A DNA stretch of 14,189 nt from an uncultured Oscillospiraceae bacterium (GTDB lineage Bacteria; Bacillota; Clostridia; Oscillospirales; Acutalibacteraceae): positions 1 through 14,189 of the forward strand of contig URJZ01000030.1 in NCBI GenBank assembly GCA_900548305.1, read 5' to 3'. Below the pieces are notes generated by a model. The model had not been told where the DNA came from. It ran no database searches and saw nothing but the letters and a program-made list of their open reading frames with translations. The translations under genes and the position numbers were made by a program. Shown piece by piece: positions 1 to 5,348 of the stretch. Every line of letters starts with the position of its first letter. Positions within the stretch are counted from its first letter, which is position 1.

Positions 1-89
1 TTTCCCGGCCGGCTTTCATCCGGTACTGCTTGCCAACACACCCATTGTTTTAATTGTTTTAGTTCAGCCGGTATTAACTCGTACCCCAT
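1..89 (-). CDS. phage primase-like protein, N-terminal fragment (cut by window edge)
   Basis: Only the first 29 codons are in the window. The peptide begins MGYELIPAELKQLKQWVCW. An N-terminal 'IPxELK...QWVCW' pattern is typical of phage and plasmid primase/helicase proteins (D5/VapE-like or prim-pol type), whose N-terminal domain starts this way. The ATG at 89-87 shares its A with the TGA stop of the DUF669 gene (TGATG), so the two genes are translationally coupled. DUF669 followed by a primase is a usual order in early replication modules of Firmicute phages. The family is inferred from a short stretch and the catalytic part is outside the window. No frameshift is seen in the visible part. 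Confidence 0.7.
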   Translation of the reverse strand, partial: MGYELIPAELKQLKQWVCWQAVPDESRPG

Positions 90-613
90 CATTCAAACGG
101 TAAATCTTCGTCTTTGGCTTCCACGATTGCACCGTCTACCTGTGCCAAAGCTGCTGCATCATCTTTGAATTTAAATATATGGTGACACTCTTTTGCTTGT
201 GTTTCGTTTATATATTGCACTTTGGCAGTTATCGTATTGTTATACTCGTTATGTTTTACTTTTACTCGCAATAATTTACCGGATAACGTATCTAGCAATG
301 CAGTCAAATCTTCAAATCTTGTATCTGAAGGAATTCCGACTGCTTGGCACACTCTTAGTAGTTGAGATGACAAATAACCACCAAATGTTTTGTCTCTATC
401 GGTTGGATTTTTTGCTCTCCAAATAGAATGCCAAATATATGCATTTTTATATGGCTGCTCAATATCATTACGTACAATAAGCGGTATATTGATATACTGG
501 GTGCCTCCTTTGGTTGCATCCTCGTAAGCAGATTGAATGATTACCTCATAATCCCCCTCCGGAATGAGTCCGCTTCCTTGTTGTACGTCACTGTAATCTA
601 GTGCTATACTCAT
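89..613 (-). CDS. DUF669 family phage replication/recombination protein
   Basis: A 174-residue protein. The N-terminus (MSIALDYSDVQQGSGLIPEGDYEVII) and the central part about ligand exchange with host (IWRAKNP...TFGGYLSSQLLRVCQAVGIP) match the DUF669 family of phage proteins. These are encoded next to recombinases, primases and helicases and are thought to bind or manage single-stranded DNA. The length is normal for the family. The C-terminus is acidic and ends DEDLPFE, resembling the acidic Pro-Phe tail of single-stranded DNA-binding proteins. The ATG at 613 overlaps the stop of an upstream remnant frame (ATGA), and the stop overlaps the primase start, so the reading frame sits in a former phage operon. 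The Shine-Dalgarno is weak (TGGGGGT), consistent with translational coupling. The frame is intact although its upstream neighbours are broken. Confidence 0.85.
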   Translation of the reverse strand: MSIALDYSDVQQGSGLIPEGDYEVIIQSAYEDATKGGTQYINIPLIVRNDIEQPYKNAYIWHSIWRAKNPTDRDKTFGGYLSSQLLRVCQAVGIPSDTRFEDLTALLDTLSGKLLRVKVKHNEYNNTITAKVQYINETQAKECHHIFKFKDDAAALAQVDGAIVEAKDEDLPFE

Positions 614-844
614 AATAAAATACCCCCATTTATAATTTGCAGTGCATCGTTTACATTACGTGCGACACCTGCATGATAATTTCATTGTTGCATTTGTTTT
701 AAAACTCTAATTGAATAAAGTGCGTCTTAAATGAATAAAAATATCTTGCTGAAATTGCCACTTTACATCATCTGCTTTTTCAATAATCAATATCTAATAG
801 AAAGAAGTTGTTTAGAATGCCCCTACTATCGGCAAGGCGGTAAA
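610..844 (-). pseudogene. degenerate phage early-region remnants
   Basis: No complete gene is present, but three short coding-like stretches lie in different frames. One ends ARNVNDALQIINGGILL with a TGA at 612-610 that overlaps the DUF669 start codon (ATGA). This looks like the true C-terminus of a lost upstream operon gene. A second reads KADDVKWQFQQDIFIHLRR at about 710-785. A third reads VIYRLADSRGILNNFF just after the BRO-N fragment. Frame changes and stops separate them. I do not recognise the families. They are best read as what remains of one or two phage genes after deletion. Confidence 0.45.
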
Positions 845-991
845 TTACCCCTCATCTTCTTTACCATGGGTTTTCAAAGCATTCACTGTGTCTTTGTAGC
901 CTAATGCTATTGCAGCATCTTTGCCACAAAAAAACTGTCCGTTTTCTTCTAATGTTCTGATTTCTCCAAAATCGTTTTTTACAATTTTCAG
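845..991 (-). pseudogene. BRO-N domain phage antirepressor fragment
   Basis: The minus-strand frame from 991 to a TAA at 847-845 encodes 48 residues starting LKIVKNDFGEIRTLEENG and continuing FFCGKDAAIALGYKDTVNALK. This is the characteristic N-terminal part of BRO-N antirepressors: 'F.iRt...dG..yFcgKDvA.aLGY.n...Al..H'. Those proteins interfere with CI-type repressors. No start codon lies at the expected place, and the frame breaks right after GKEDEG where the domain should continue. The C-terminal antirepressor part (KilAC or similar) is missing. It directly follows the Cro-like remnant, as expected for an immunity region. It is clearly non-functional as it stands. Confidence 0.75.
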
Positions 992-1227
992 ACAATATGT
1001 TCAATATTTTGAACCTTCTTCTTAAAAAAATAATTTCCTAGCTCTTTTTCTGTTAGATGTAACAAAACCAAAGCTTTACTTATTTCAGGTTGTTTCCGCG
1101 CTATTCATCCATTTAATTTGAAAGAAGCTGTTCTACCAGACCATCCCATTGCTCTAGCAAATAGATATTGTACAGAAAATTTTTCTGTTGTTCTACCTTT
1201 TCATTTGCTATCATCTACATCCATCAT
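988..1227 (-). pseudogene. Cro-like phage repressor (DUF739 type) interrupted by two TGA codons
   Basis: From an ATGATG at 1227 behind a good Shine-Dalgarno (GGAGGTG), one frame runs to a TGA at 990-988 and is broken only by TGA codons at 1203-1201 and 1107-1105. The translation includes KGRTTEKFSVQYLFARAMGW, RTASFKLNG, KQPEISKALVLLHLTEKELG and YFFKKKVQNIEHI. It matches the small Cro-like HTH family DUF739, whose members contain 'R..E..GTQ..FA.alGlSer..s.KLn....kqpEI...c.lL.I...eIg.YFF..kVQ'. It faces the CI gene across a divergent promoter region, the usual cro position. Apart from the two stops the frame is unbroken, so inactivation looks recent unless the TGAs are read through. The first stop falls at codon 9. 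Confidence 0.75.
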
Positions 1228-1240
1228 TTCACCTCCACTC

Positions 1241-1262
1241 TTAAAGTTCAATAACTTGAACT
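1241..1262. promoter_or_regulatory. probable CI/Cro operator (cro side)
   Basis: AGTTCAA-TAAC-TTGAACT at 1245-1262 is a perfect 7+7 bp palindrome between the cro -10 box and the cro start codon. The overlapping 12-mer TTAAAGTTCAAT at 1241-1252 recurs inverted at 1336-1347, next to the CI promoter. Placement and symmetry are those of a phage repressor operator. The binding protein is inferred to be the adjacent CI (and formerly Cro). Confidence 0.7.
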
Positions 1263-1268
1263 AACCAC

Positions 1269-1297
1269 AGTATATCCTCTAAAAAAACAACTGTCAA
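1269..1297 (-). promoter_or_regulatory. cro-side early promoter
   Basis: On the minus strand TTGACA (1297-1292), a 17-base spacer and TATACT (1274-1269) form a near-consensus sigma-A promoter. The predicted start of transcription falls in or beside the palindrome at 1245-1262, so repressor bound there would block it. It would drive cro, the antirepressor and the DUF669-primase operon. Confidence 0.8.
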
Positions 1298-1335
1298 GTA
1301 CAAAATTCAATCTTTTTAACTTTTTTGTTTTTAAT

Positions 1336-1347
1336 ATTGAACTTTAA
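1336..1347. promoter_or_regulatory. second operator half, overlapping the CI -35 box
   Basis: ATTGAACTTTAA is the exact reverse complement of TTAAAGTTCAAT at 1241-1252. It overlaps the -35 element of the CI promoter (1337-1342). This suggests CI regulates its own transcription, as in lambda-like switches. It is a single half-site with no full palindrome. Confidence 0.5.
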
Positions 1348-1365
1348 TGAAAAAAATGATATAAT
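1337..1365 (+). promoter_or_regulatory. CI maintenance promoter
   Basis: TTGAAC (1337-1342), a 17-base spacer and a perfect TATAAT (1360-1365) lie just upstream of the AGGAGG (1374-1379) of the repressor gene. The -35 element overlaps the operator half-site at 1336-1347. Confidence 0.8.
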
Positions 1366-1386
1366 AACGATACAGGAGGTATGAAC

Positions 1387-2136
1387 ATGAAAAAAGAAAA
1401 CACCTCAATAAGATTAAAACGATTAATGGAAACCAGAAATCTAAAACAAGTGGATATTTTAAAAGCTTGCGAGCCATTTTGCAAACAATATAACGTTAAA
1501 ATGAATAAATCAGATTTAAGTCAATATGTTTCCGGAAAAGTGAAACCTAACCAAGCTAAACTTTTTGTTCTCGGAAACGCTTTAAAGGTGAACGAAGCGT
1601 GGCTTATGGGCTACGACGTTCCTATGGAGAGAATTCATAAGCAACCTGCCGAAATGGGATATGGTTATATGAAACAAATACAAGAAGAAAACAAAAAAGC
1701 GTTGTTAGAAGCAACTGAAATCCCCGAAGGCTTCTCCCCTCCTCCGGAAATGATCTTAAAACCATTGGTAGGAAAAATTGCATGTGGAACACCTATTTTA
1801 GCAGAGCAAAATATTGAAGATTATATTCATGTTCCTAAAGATATAAAGTGCGATTTTCTCTTATCTTGTACCGGTGACAGTATGATTGATGCCGGTATAC
1901 ACCCCGGGGACATGGTTTACTTTATAAAACAACCGGATATTGACTATAACGGACAAATAGCGGCTGTGAGAGTGGGCGGAGAAGCAACATTGAAGAAAGT
2001 ATTCAAATATCACGACAAAGTTGTTCTACAGCCTGCTAATGCAAATTATGAACCACTGGTGTACATGAAAGAAGAACTAAACGATTTAGTTATCGAAGGT
2101 ATTGCTACTGGTTTTACTCATAAATTTGTTAATTAG
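1387..2136 (+). CDS. CI/LexA-type prophage repressor with S24 autopeptidase domain
   Basis: A 249-residue repressor. The start at ATG 1387 lies 7 bases after AGGAGG (1374-1379). The in-frame ATG at 1381 is only one base from that site and therefore unlikely. Residues 1-75 are a Cro/CI helix-turn-helix domain (RLKRLMETRNLKQVDIL, then KSDLSQYVSGKVKP). Residues about 123-249 form an S24/LexA-like self-cleaving domain. The likely cleavage site is Cys133-Gly134 in GKIACGTP, the nucleophile is Ser165 in TGDSM, and the general-base Lys is about 203 in ATLKKV. All elements needed for RecA-stimulated autocleavage are present, so SOS induction should inactivate it. It is divergent from the Cro-like remnant and sits beside matching operators. 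It is the only intact regulator of the old lysogeny module and should still repress the early promoter at 1269-1297. Confidence 0.92.
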   Translation: MKKENTSIRLKRLMETRNLKQVDILKACEPFCKQYNVKMNKSDLSQYVSGKVKPNQAKLFVLGNALKVNEAWLMGYDVPMERIHKQPAEMGYGYMKQIQEENKKALLEATEIPEGFSPPPEMILKPLVGKIACGTPILAEQNIEDYIHVPKDIKCDFLLSCTGDSMIDAGIHPGDMVYFIKQPDIDYNGQIAAVRVGGEATLKKVFKYHDKVVLQPANANYEPLVYMKEELNDLVIEGIATGFTHKFVN

Positions 2137-2166
2137 AAACAGCAAACATACTATACAATAAAAAAT

Positions 2167-2223
2167 AACCGCCCACTACTACCATAGTGAACGGTTTGAA
2201 TGGAGTTGCGTGTCATCACTCCA
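2167..2223 (+). terminator. tandem hairpins downstream of the repressor gene
   Basis: Two hairpins follow the CI stop by about 30 bases. The first is AACCG-cc-CACTA, loop CTACCA, TAGTG-aa-CGGTT (2167-2196), preceded by an A-run. The second is TGGAGT...ACTCCA (2201-2223). Neither has a clean T-tract on the plus strand, so intrinsic termination is plausible but not certain. Position between convergent or unrelated units fits a terminator. Confidence 0.4.
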
Positions 2224-2306
2224 AAAATATTATACTAAATTGGTGAATAATGTCAATCATTGGAGGAAAAGGAATACATTATTAATCAGCAGGTAGCAAA
2301 TATAAC

Positions 2307-2616
2307 AGGAGATATATTTATAAAAAATCTTTCACTTTTGGAGAGTGGGCTTTAAAGTGGCTAACTACCTACAAACTAGGTAAAGTTAAAATGCATACAT
2401 ACAACTATATCTACCGCATACATATAGAAAAATATATGATTCCGTACGTTGGAAACTCTGACTTGACTAGCATCACCCAAGCAAATATATAACAATATTT
2501 TTTATAACACCATAGTTATACCATATACAAAAACAACACTGGATTCCTCTTTACGTTATGTAGAAATAAAAATTAAACTTTTAGCCCGCATTTATATAAA
2601 AATATATAAAAATTAA
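2307..2616 (+). pseudogene. phage tyrosine integrase remnant (N-terminal/core-binding region)
   Basis: The frame at 2325-2492 reads KSFTFGEWALKWLTTYKLGK, then HTYNYIYRIHIEKYMIPYVG and LTSITQANI before a TAA at 2490-2492. This is the SAM-like core-binding domain of phage tyrosine recombinases ('tf.eWa..Wl...k....TY..Y...i..hI.p.lG...l..It...iq.f'). After a one-frame shift coding-like sequence continues at 2494-2616 (FYNTIVIPYTKTTLDSSLRYVE), then stops. The catalytic domain with the Arg-His-Arg-Tyr residues is entirely missing. It follows the CI gene in the same direction, the normal repressor-integrase order. The loss means this prophage cannot excise by its own integrase. Confidence 0.8.
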
Positions 2617-2635
2617 AACTGAAGATGCACATATC

Positions 2636-2664
2636 TTGACAAATCCGCAAAACTTTGCTATAAT
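2636..2664 (+). promoter_or_regulatory. fully consensus sigma-A promoter of the 49-residue peptide gene
   Basis: TTGACA (2636-2641), a 17-base spacer and TATAAT (2659-2664), with TG one base upstream of the -10 (TGCTATAAT). All twelve core positions match the consensus, so strong constitutive initiation is expected. No operator-like palindrome is evident over it. Confidence 0.88.
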
Positions 2665-2692
2665 TTAACCATTTTAAAGGAGGTTGAATGAT

Positions 2693-2842
2693 ATGAACAA
2701 CGATAAAGTTATTGAAGAAATGTTAGCACGTATTCAGGCATTAGAGGAAAAAGTTGCAGCACTAACCGGTGAAAATAAAAATGAATCCGGTACTGGTGAA
2801 AAACAATGTCTACCAGGATACAACGAATGTATTATTAAATAA
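2693..2842 (+). CDS. small 49-residue protein, coiled coil plus C-terminal two-cysteine segment
   Basis: The start at 2693 is set by AAAGGAGGTTG about 10 bases upstream. An ATG at 2688 runs into a stop immediately. Residues 5-25 (KVIEEMLARIQALEEKVAAL) form a helix with hydrophobic residues at I7, M10, I14, L17, V21 and L24, an unbroken a/d heptad pattern that predicts a short coiled coil. A Gly/Ser/Asn-rich linker (26-37) follows, then CLPGYNEC (Cys39 and Cys46) and the tail IIK. There is no signal peptide or membrane segment. I do not recognise the family. The gene stands alone between a perfect promoter (2636-2664) and a strong terminator (2868-2910), with no maturation enzyme, transporter or antitoxin partner beside it. 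Possible roles are a small regulator, a metal- or disulfide-forming peptide, or a precursor peptide. None can be chosen from sequence. Confidence 0.75.
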   Translation: MNNDKVIEEMLARIQALEEKVAALTGENKNESGTGEKQCLPGYNECIIK

Positions 2843-2867
2843 AATTGGATTTTAGCTTTTACGCTTG

Positions 2868-2910
2868 AAGCACTCTCGGTATTCAATTGGATACCGGGAG
2901 TGCTTTTTTT
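2868..2910 (+). terminator. strong intrinsic terminator of the 49-residue peptide gene
   Basis: AAGCACTC-T-CGGTAT pairs with ATACCG-G-GAGTGCTT around an 8-base loop, giving 15 pairs with one U-G wobble, followed by a T-run ending at 2910. Confidence 0.93.
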
Positions 2911-3090
2911 AATTGTCGCGCAACAGTTTAAAATTTGAAATCTTAAACTCTGCAACCAAGCAGAAATAAATATGATATTGTATTTTCAGTATTTTCAGCC
3001 ATACTACAAATAGGTCCTTTACTTCCCAATGTAAATTTTTTCATCATTTGGAGCATACGAAACATATGATAAAATAAAGAGGTGTTTCAT

Positions 3091-3726
3091 ATGAATCAAC
3101 AACATTATCCGTTTCAACCAGAACCACTGCCATACGCTTATGATGCATTGGAACCATTTATCGGTCAATCTACATTACATTTCCACCATGATAAACATTT
3201 AAAAACGTATGTAGATAATTTAAACAAAACACTTGCCCCTTATCCTCATCTGCACAATAAAACACTAGAAGAACTGCTTTGCAATTTAGATGATATACCT
3301 GAAAATATCCGTACAGCGGTTCAAAATAACGGCGGAGGTGTATATAATCACCAACTGTATTTTGCTTCCATGCATAAAAGCAATTCTGTAACAAATCATC
3401 CGCATGGTAAAACTGCCATAAAAATTGCGGAACGCTTTGGATTTTACGATGTGTTTCAAACAAAACTAAAAGAAGCCGGACTAGAACAATTTGGTTCAGG
3501 ATATGCTTGGCTGGTATATGACAATGGCAGATTAGAGATTATAAAAACAGCAAATCAAAACATTCCTCCTATACACTGTAAAAAACCACTGTTATTAATT
3601 GACGTTTGGGAACACGCCTATTATCTGGATTATCAAAACAGGCGCAACGCTTATATTGACAGTTTCTTTTCTGTTATTAACTGGAACAAAGTAGAAGAAC
3701 GCTTGCAGGCTTATATGGCAGAATAA
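3091..3726 (+). CDS. sodA: superoxide dismutase, Fe/Mn family (Mn-type signature)
   Basis: A 211-residue enzyme that dismutates superoxide to oxygen and peroxide in the cytoplasm. ATG 3091 is chosen because AGAGGTG lies 6 bases upstream. A GTG at 3082 would overlap that site. The N-terminal helical domain contains LHFHHDKH (metal ligand His32) and GGGVYNHQ (His87). The C-terminal domain contains the signature DVWEHAYYLDYQNRR with ligands Asp171 and His175. Gly83, where Fe enzymes carry Gln, and Gln156 in TANQ are the Mn-type pattern, so it should be Mn-dependent or cambialistic. It diverges from the family at several places: Tyr138 replaces the usual Trp in GSGWAWL, and the segment after His87 (LYFASMHKSN) differs from the common 'FW..m.P'. 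It is monocistronic and convergent with cysK across a shared terminator. No PerR or Fur box is obvious upstream. Confidence 0.93.
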   Translation: MNQQHYPFQPEPLPYAYDALEPFIGQSTLHFHHDKHLKTYVDNLNKTLAPYPHLHNKTLEELLCNLDDIPENIRTAVQNNGGGVYNHQLYFASMHKSNSVTNHPHGKTAIKIAERFGFYDVFQTKLKEAGLEQFGSGYAWLVYDNGRLEIIKTANQNIPPIHCKKPLLLIDVWEHAYYLDYQNRRNAYIDSFFSVINWNKVEERLQAYMAE

Positions 3727-3763
3727 AATAAACCCTTCCCAAAGCAGGAAGGGTTTATTTTTA
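3727..3763. terminator. bidirectional terminator between sodA and cysK
   Basis: AATAAACCCTTCC pairs with GGAAGGGTTTATT around a 7-base loop (about 13 bp stem). T-rich tails lie on both strands. It serves both convergent genes, and the cysK stop codon lies at its edge. Confidence 0.92.
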
Positions 3764-4693
3764 TTCTGCAAAAAGCTCTGTGGTTAAATAACGTTCGCCT
3801 GTATCAGGAAGCAATACAACAATGGTCTTACCCTGATATTCGGGACGATTTGCAACTTGGGTTGCGGCCCAAAGAGCTGCACCGGAAGAAATTCCTACCA
3901 GTACACCTTCTGTATGAGCAAATTCTTTTCCGGCTGCCATGGCATCTTCATTCTTAACAGGAATAATTTCATCATAGATGGCAGTATTTAAGGTATCCGG
4001 AATAAAACCCGCACCAATACCCTGAATTTTATGAGCCCCCGGGGTACCTTTAGAAAGTACAGGAGAAGAAGCAGGTTCCACCGCTACAATGTGTACATTT
4101 GGATTTTGCTCTTTTAAATAAGCACCAACACCGCTAATGGTACCTCCTGTGCCGACACCTGCAACAAACACATCTACATTGCCGTCGGTATCATTCCAAA
4201 TTTCAGGACCTGTTGTTGCTTGATGCACCGCAGGATTGGCAGGGTTTACAAACTGTCCCGGAATAAAGCTGTTTGGAATTTCCATAGCCAGTTCTTCGGC
4301 TTTTGCAATAGCCCCTTTCATCCCTTTGGCACCTTCGGTGAGAACAACTTCCGCACCATACGCTTTTACCAAGTTTCTTCTTTCAATGCTCATGGTTTCC
4401 GGCATAGTTAAAATTACACGATAACCTCTGGCAGTACCTACTGCTGCTAAACCAATACCTGTGTTGCCACTGGTAGGTTCAATAATAACAGTACCTTCTT
4501 TTAATTGACCTTTTGCCTCAGCATCCTCAATCATCGCTTTTGCTACACGGTCTTTTACACTGCCTGCCGGATTAAAATATTCCAACTTTGCAAAAATTTT
4601 TGCATTTAAGTTACGTTTTTTTTCATAATTGGTTACTTCTAATAACGGTGTACCACCGATTAGCTCTGTAAGGCTTTTATAAATCTTGGCCAT
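3761..4693 (-). CDS. cysK: cysteine synthase A (O-acetylserine sulfhydrylase)
   Basis: A 310-residue PLP enzyme that makes cysteine from O-acetylserine and sulfide. Lys47 in NPAGSVKDR is the Schiff-base lysine. PTSGNTG (73-79) is the substrate-binding loop, GVGTGGT (179-185) the phosphate-binding loop, and Ser270 in GISSGAA contacts the pyridine nitrogen. KIQGIGAGF (222-230) is the loop typical of CysK rather than CBS. Length is normal and no CBS-pair domain is present. The start at 4693 follows AGGGAG with a spacing of about 9. Transcription should begin near 4840 from the promoter at 4847-4875, giving a leader of about 145 bases that contains a cysteine-containing leader peptide (4721-4795). 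No cysE is in the window. Confidence 0.97.
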   Translation of the reverse strand: MAKIYKSLTELIGGTPLLEVTNYEKKRNLNAKIFAKLEYFNPAGSVKDRVAKAMIEDAEAKGQLKEGTVIIEPTSGNTGIGLAAVGTARGYRVILTMPETMSIERRNLVKAYGAEVVLTEGAKGMKGAIAKAEELAMEIPNSFIPGQFVNPANPAVHQATTGPEIWNDTDGNVDVFVAGVGTGGTISGVGAYLKEQNPNVHIVAVEPASSPVLSKGTPGAHKIQGIGAGFIPDTLNTAIYDEIIPVKNEDAMAAGKEFAHTEGVLVGISSGAALWAATQVANRPEYQGKTIVVLLPDTGERYLTTELFAE

Positions 4694-4720
4694 TTTACCT
4701 GACTCCCTTCAAAATACAAT

Positions 4721-4795
4721 TCATAATTCATTCGTGATATTGCAGCCTGAACATCGCATACGTACGTTCAGACAAAGCGTAAACATACGCATCAT
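4721..4795 (-). CDS. putative cysteine-sensing leader peptide upstream of cysK
   Basis: A 24-codon open frame (MMRMFTLC...RMRCSGC...TNEL, stop TGA) lies in the cysK leader, preceded by AGAGGTG at a normal distance from the paired ATG codons. Three of 24 codons are Cys (TGT, TGT, TGC), with two in the motif RMRCSGC. Its stop is 27 bases before the cysK start, close to the cysK ribosome-binding site. Two hairpins lie within the frame: GCGTA/TACGC (4777-4790) and CTGAAC/GTTCAG (4747-4771), the first over codons 2-7 and the second around codons 9-16. A ribosome stalled at Cys codons during cysteine shortage would change this folding or the access to the cysK start. Cys-rich upstream peptides controlling cysteine genes are known in actinobacteria. 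Here the function is inferred from position and composition. Confidence 0.6.
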   Translation of the reverse strand: MMRMFTLCLNVRMRCSGCNITNEL

Positions 4796-4846
4796 GCTCA
4801 CCTCTGTCTTAAAGTTTACTATTCATACTATTTTAGTACTATATAA

Positions 4847-4875
4847 AGTGTACCCCTTTTCGAAAAAAAAGTCAA
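4847..4875 (-). promoter_or_regulatory. cysK promoter
   Basis: On the minus strand TTGACT (4875-4870), a 17-base spacer and TACACT (4852-4847). It sits just 38 bases after the stop of the sigma-like gene, so read-through from that gene is also possible. Confidence 0.7.
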
Positions 4876-4913
4876 CCAAAAATCTATAAAAATATTTTCT
4901 CTTGGTGTAAATA

Positions 4914-5324
4914 TCAAGATTGTATCTCCGTACTGCATTTTGCCAAATACCGTTTTACCATCATACGAATACTGTCCGGACTGTTGCCGCCCCCTATCTC
5001 TGCTGCTACTTGTACCCAAGTATGGCCTTGTATAAATCTTAAAAACATAATCTGACGAATCATACTATCTTTAATATTTAAAATATATAAAATTAATTTT
5101 TTATATTCGTGAATGCTTTTTTTCATACATCGCTCTATCAGTTGTTTGCATCGTTCTAATTCAGCTTGTATTTCACTATCCGATGATTGCAGGCAAATGT
5201 CGGGTAAATCAGGGAGCGTAATTTGTTGCATTACAATTGCTTTTTCCAATTCTTCCAGGTGTTTTTGCTCCACGATAATTTCTTTTCTCAAATATAGTAG
5301 TTTAGAAAAATCATGTAATGTCAT
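4914..5324 (-). CDS. phage-type sigma-region-4-like transcriptional regulator
   Basis: A 136-residue protein. ATG 5324 is chosen because AAGGAG (5337-5332) lies 7 bases upstream. A TTG at 5342 and an ATG at 5330 in the same frame are upstream of or too close to this site. Residues about 8-75 are helical and charged (KEIIVEQKHLEELEKAI), probably a coiled coil. Residues 86-127 (DSMIRQIMFLRFIQGHTWVQ, then AAEIGGGNSPDSIRMMVKRYL) are a sigma-70 region-4-type helix-turn-helix, as in ArpU/DUF1492-like late-gene regulators of Firmicute prophages. The 'GGGN...D..R......yL' ending is typical of that group. It is read from the twin-operator promoter at 5349-5399 and lies downstream of phage tail genes on the same strand. 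It could activate late phage genes or now act on host promoters. Its targets are unknown. Confidence 0.75.
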   Translation of the reverse strand: MTLHDFSKLLYLRKEIIVEQKHLEELEKAIVMQQITLPDLPDICLQSSDSEIQAELERCKQLIERCMKKSIHEYKKLILYILNIKDSMIRQIMFLRFIQGHTWVQVAAEIGGGNSPDSIRMMVKRYLAKCSTEIQS

Positions 5325-5348
5325 TCGCATACTCCTTTTCAAATAACA

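Noticed and set aside
193..426. Plus-strand open frame inside the DUF669 gene
   Set aside because: Antisense shadow of a gene with clear family similarity, and no ribosome-binding site.
988..1227. Genome-wide TGA recoding as the reason for the in-frame TGAs
   Set aside because: TGA is used as a normal stop by DUF669, the sigma-like gene, the ABC permease, the M23 gene and the cysK leader peptide in this window.
4694..4875. SAM riboswitch or T-box in the cysK leader
   Set aside because: The leader is short and filled by the leader peptide. No T-box sequence and no S-box core elements were found.
4828..5019. Open frame overlapping the end of the sigma-like gene and the cysK promoter
   Set aside because: Antisense-free shadow in another frame, no ribosome-binding site, and its end covers the cysK promoter.
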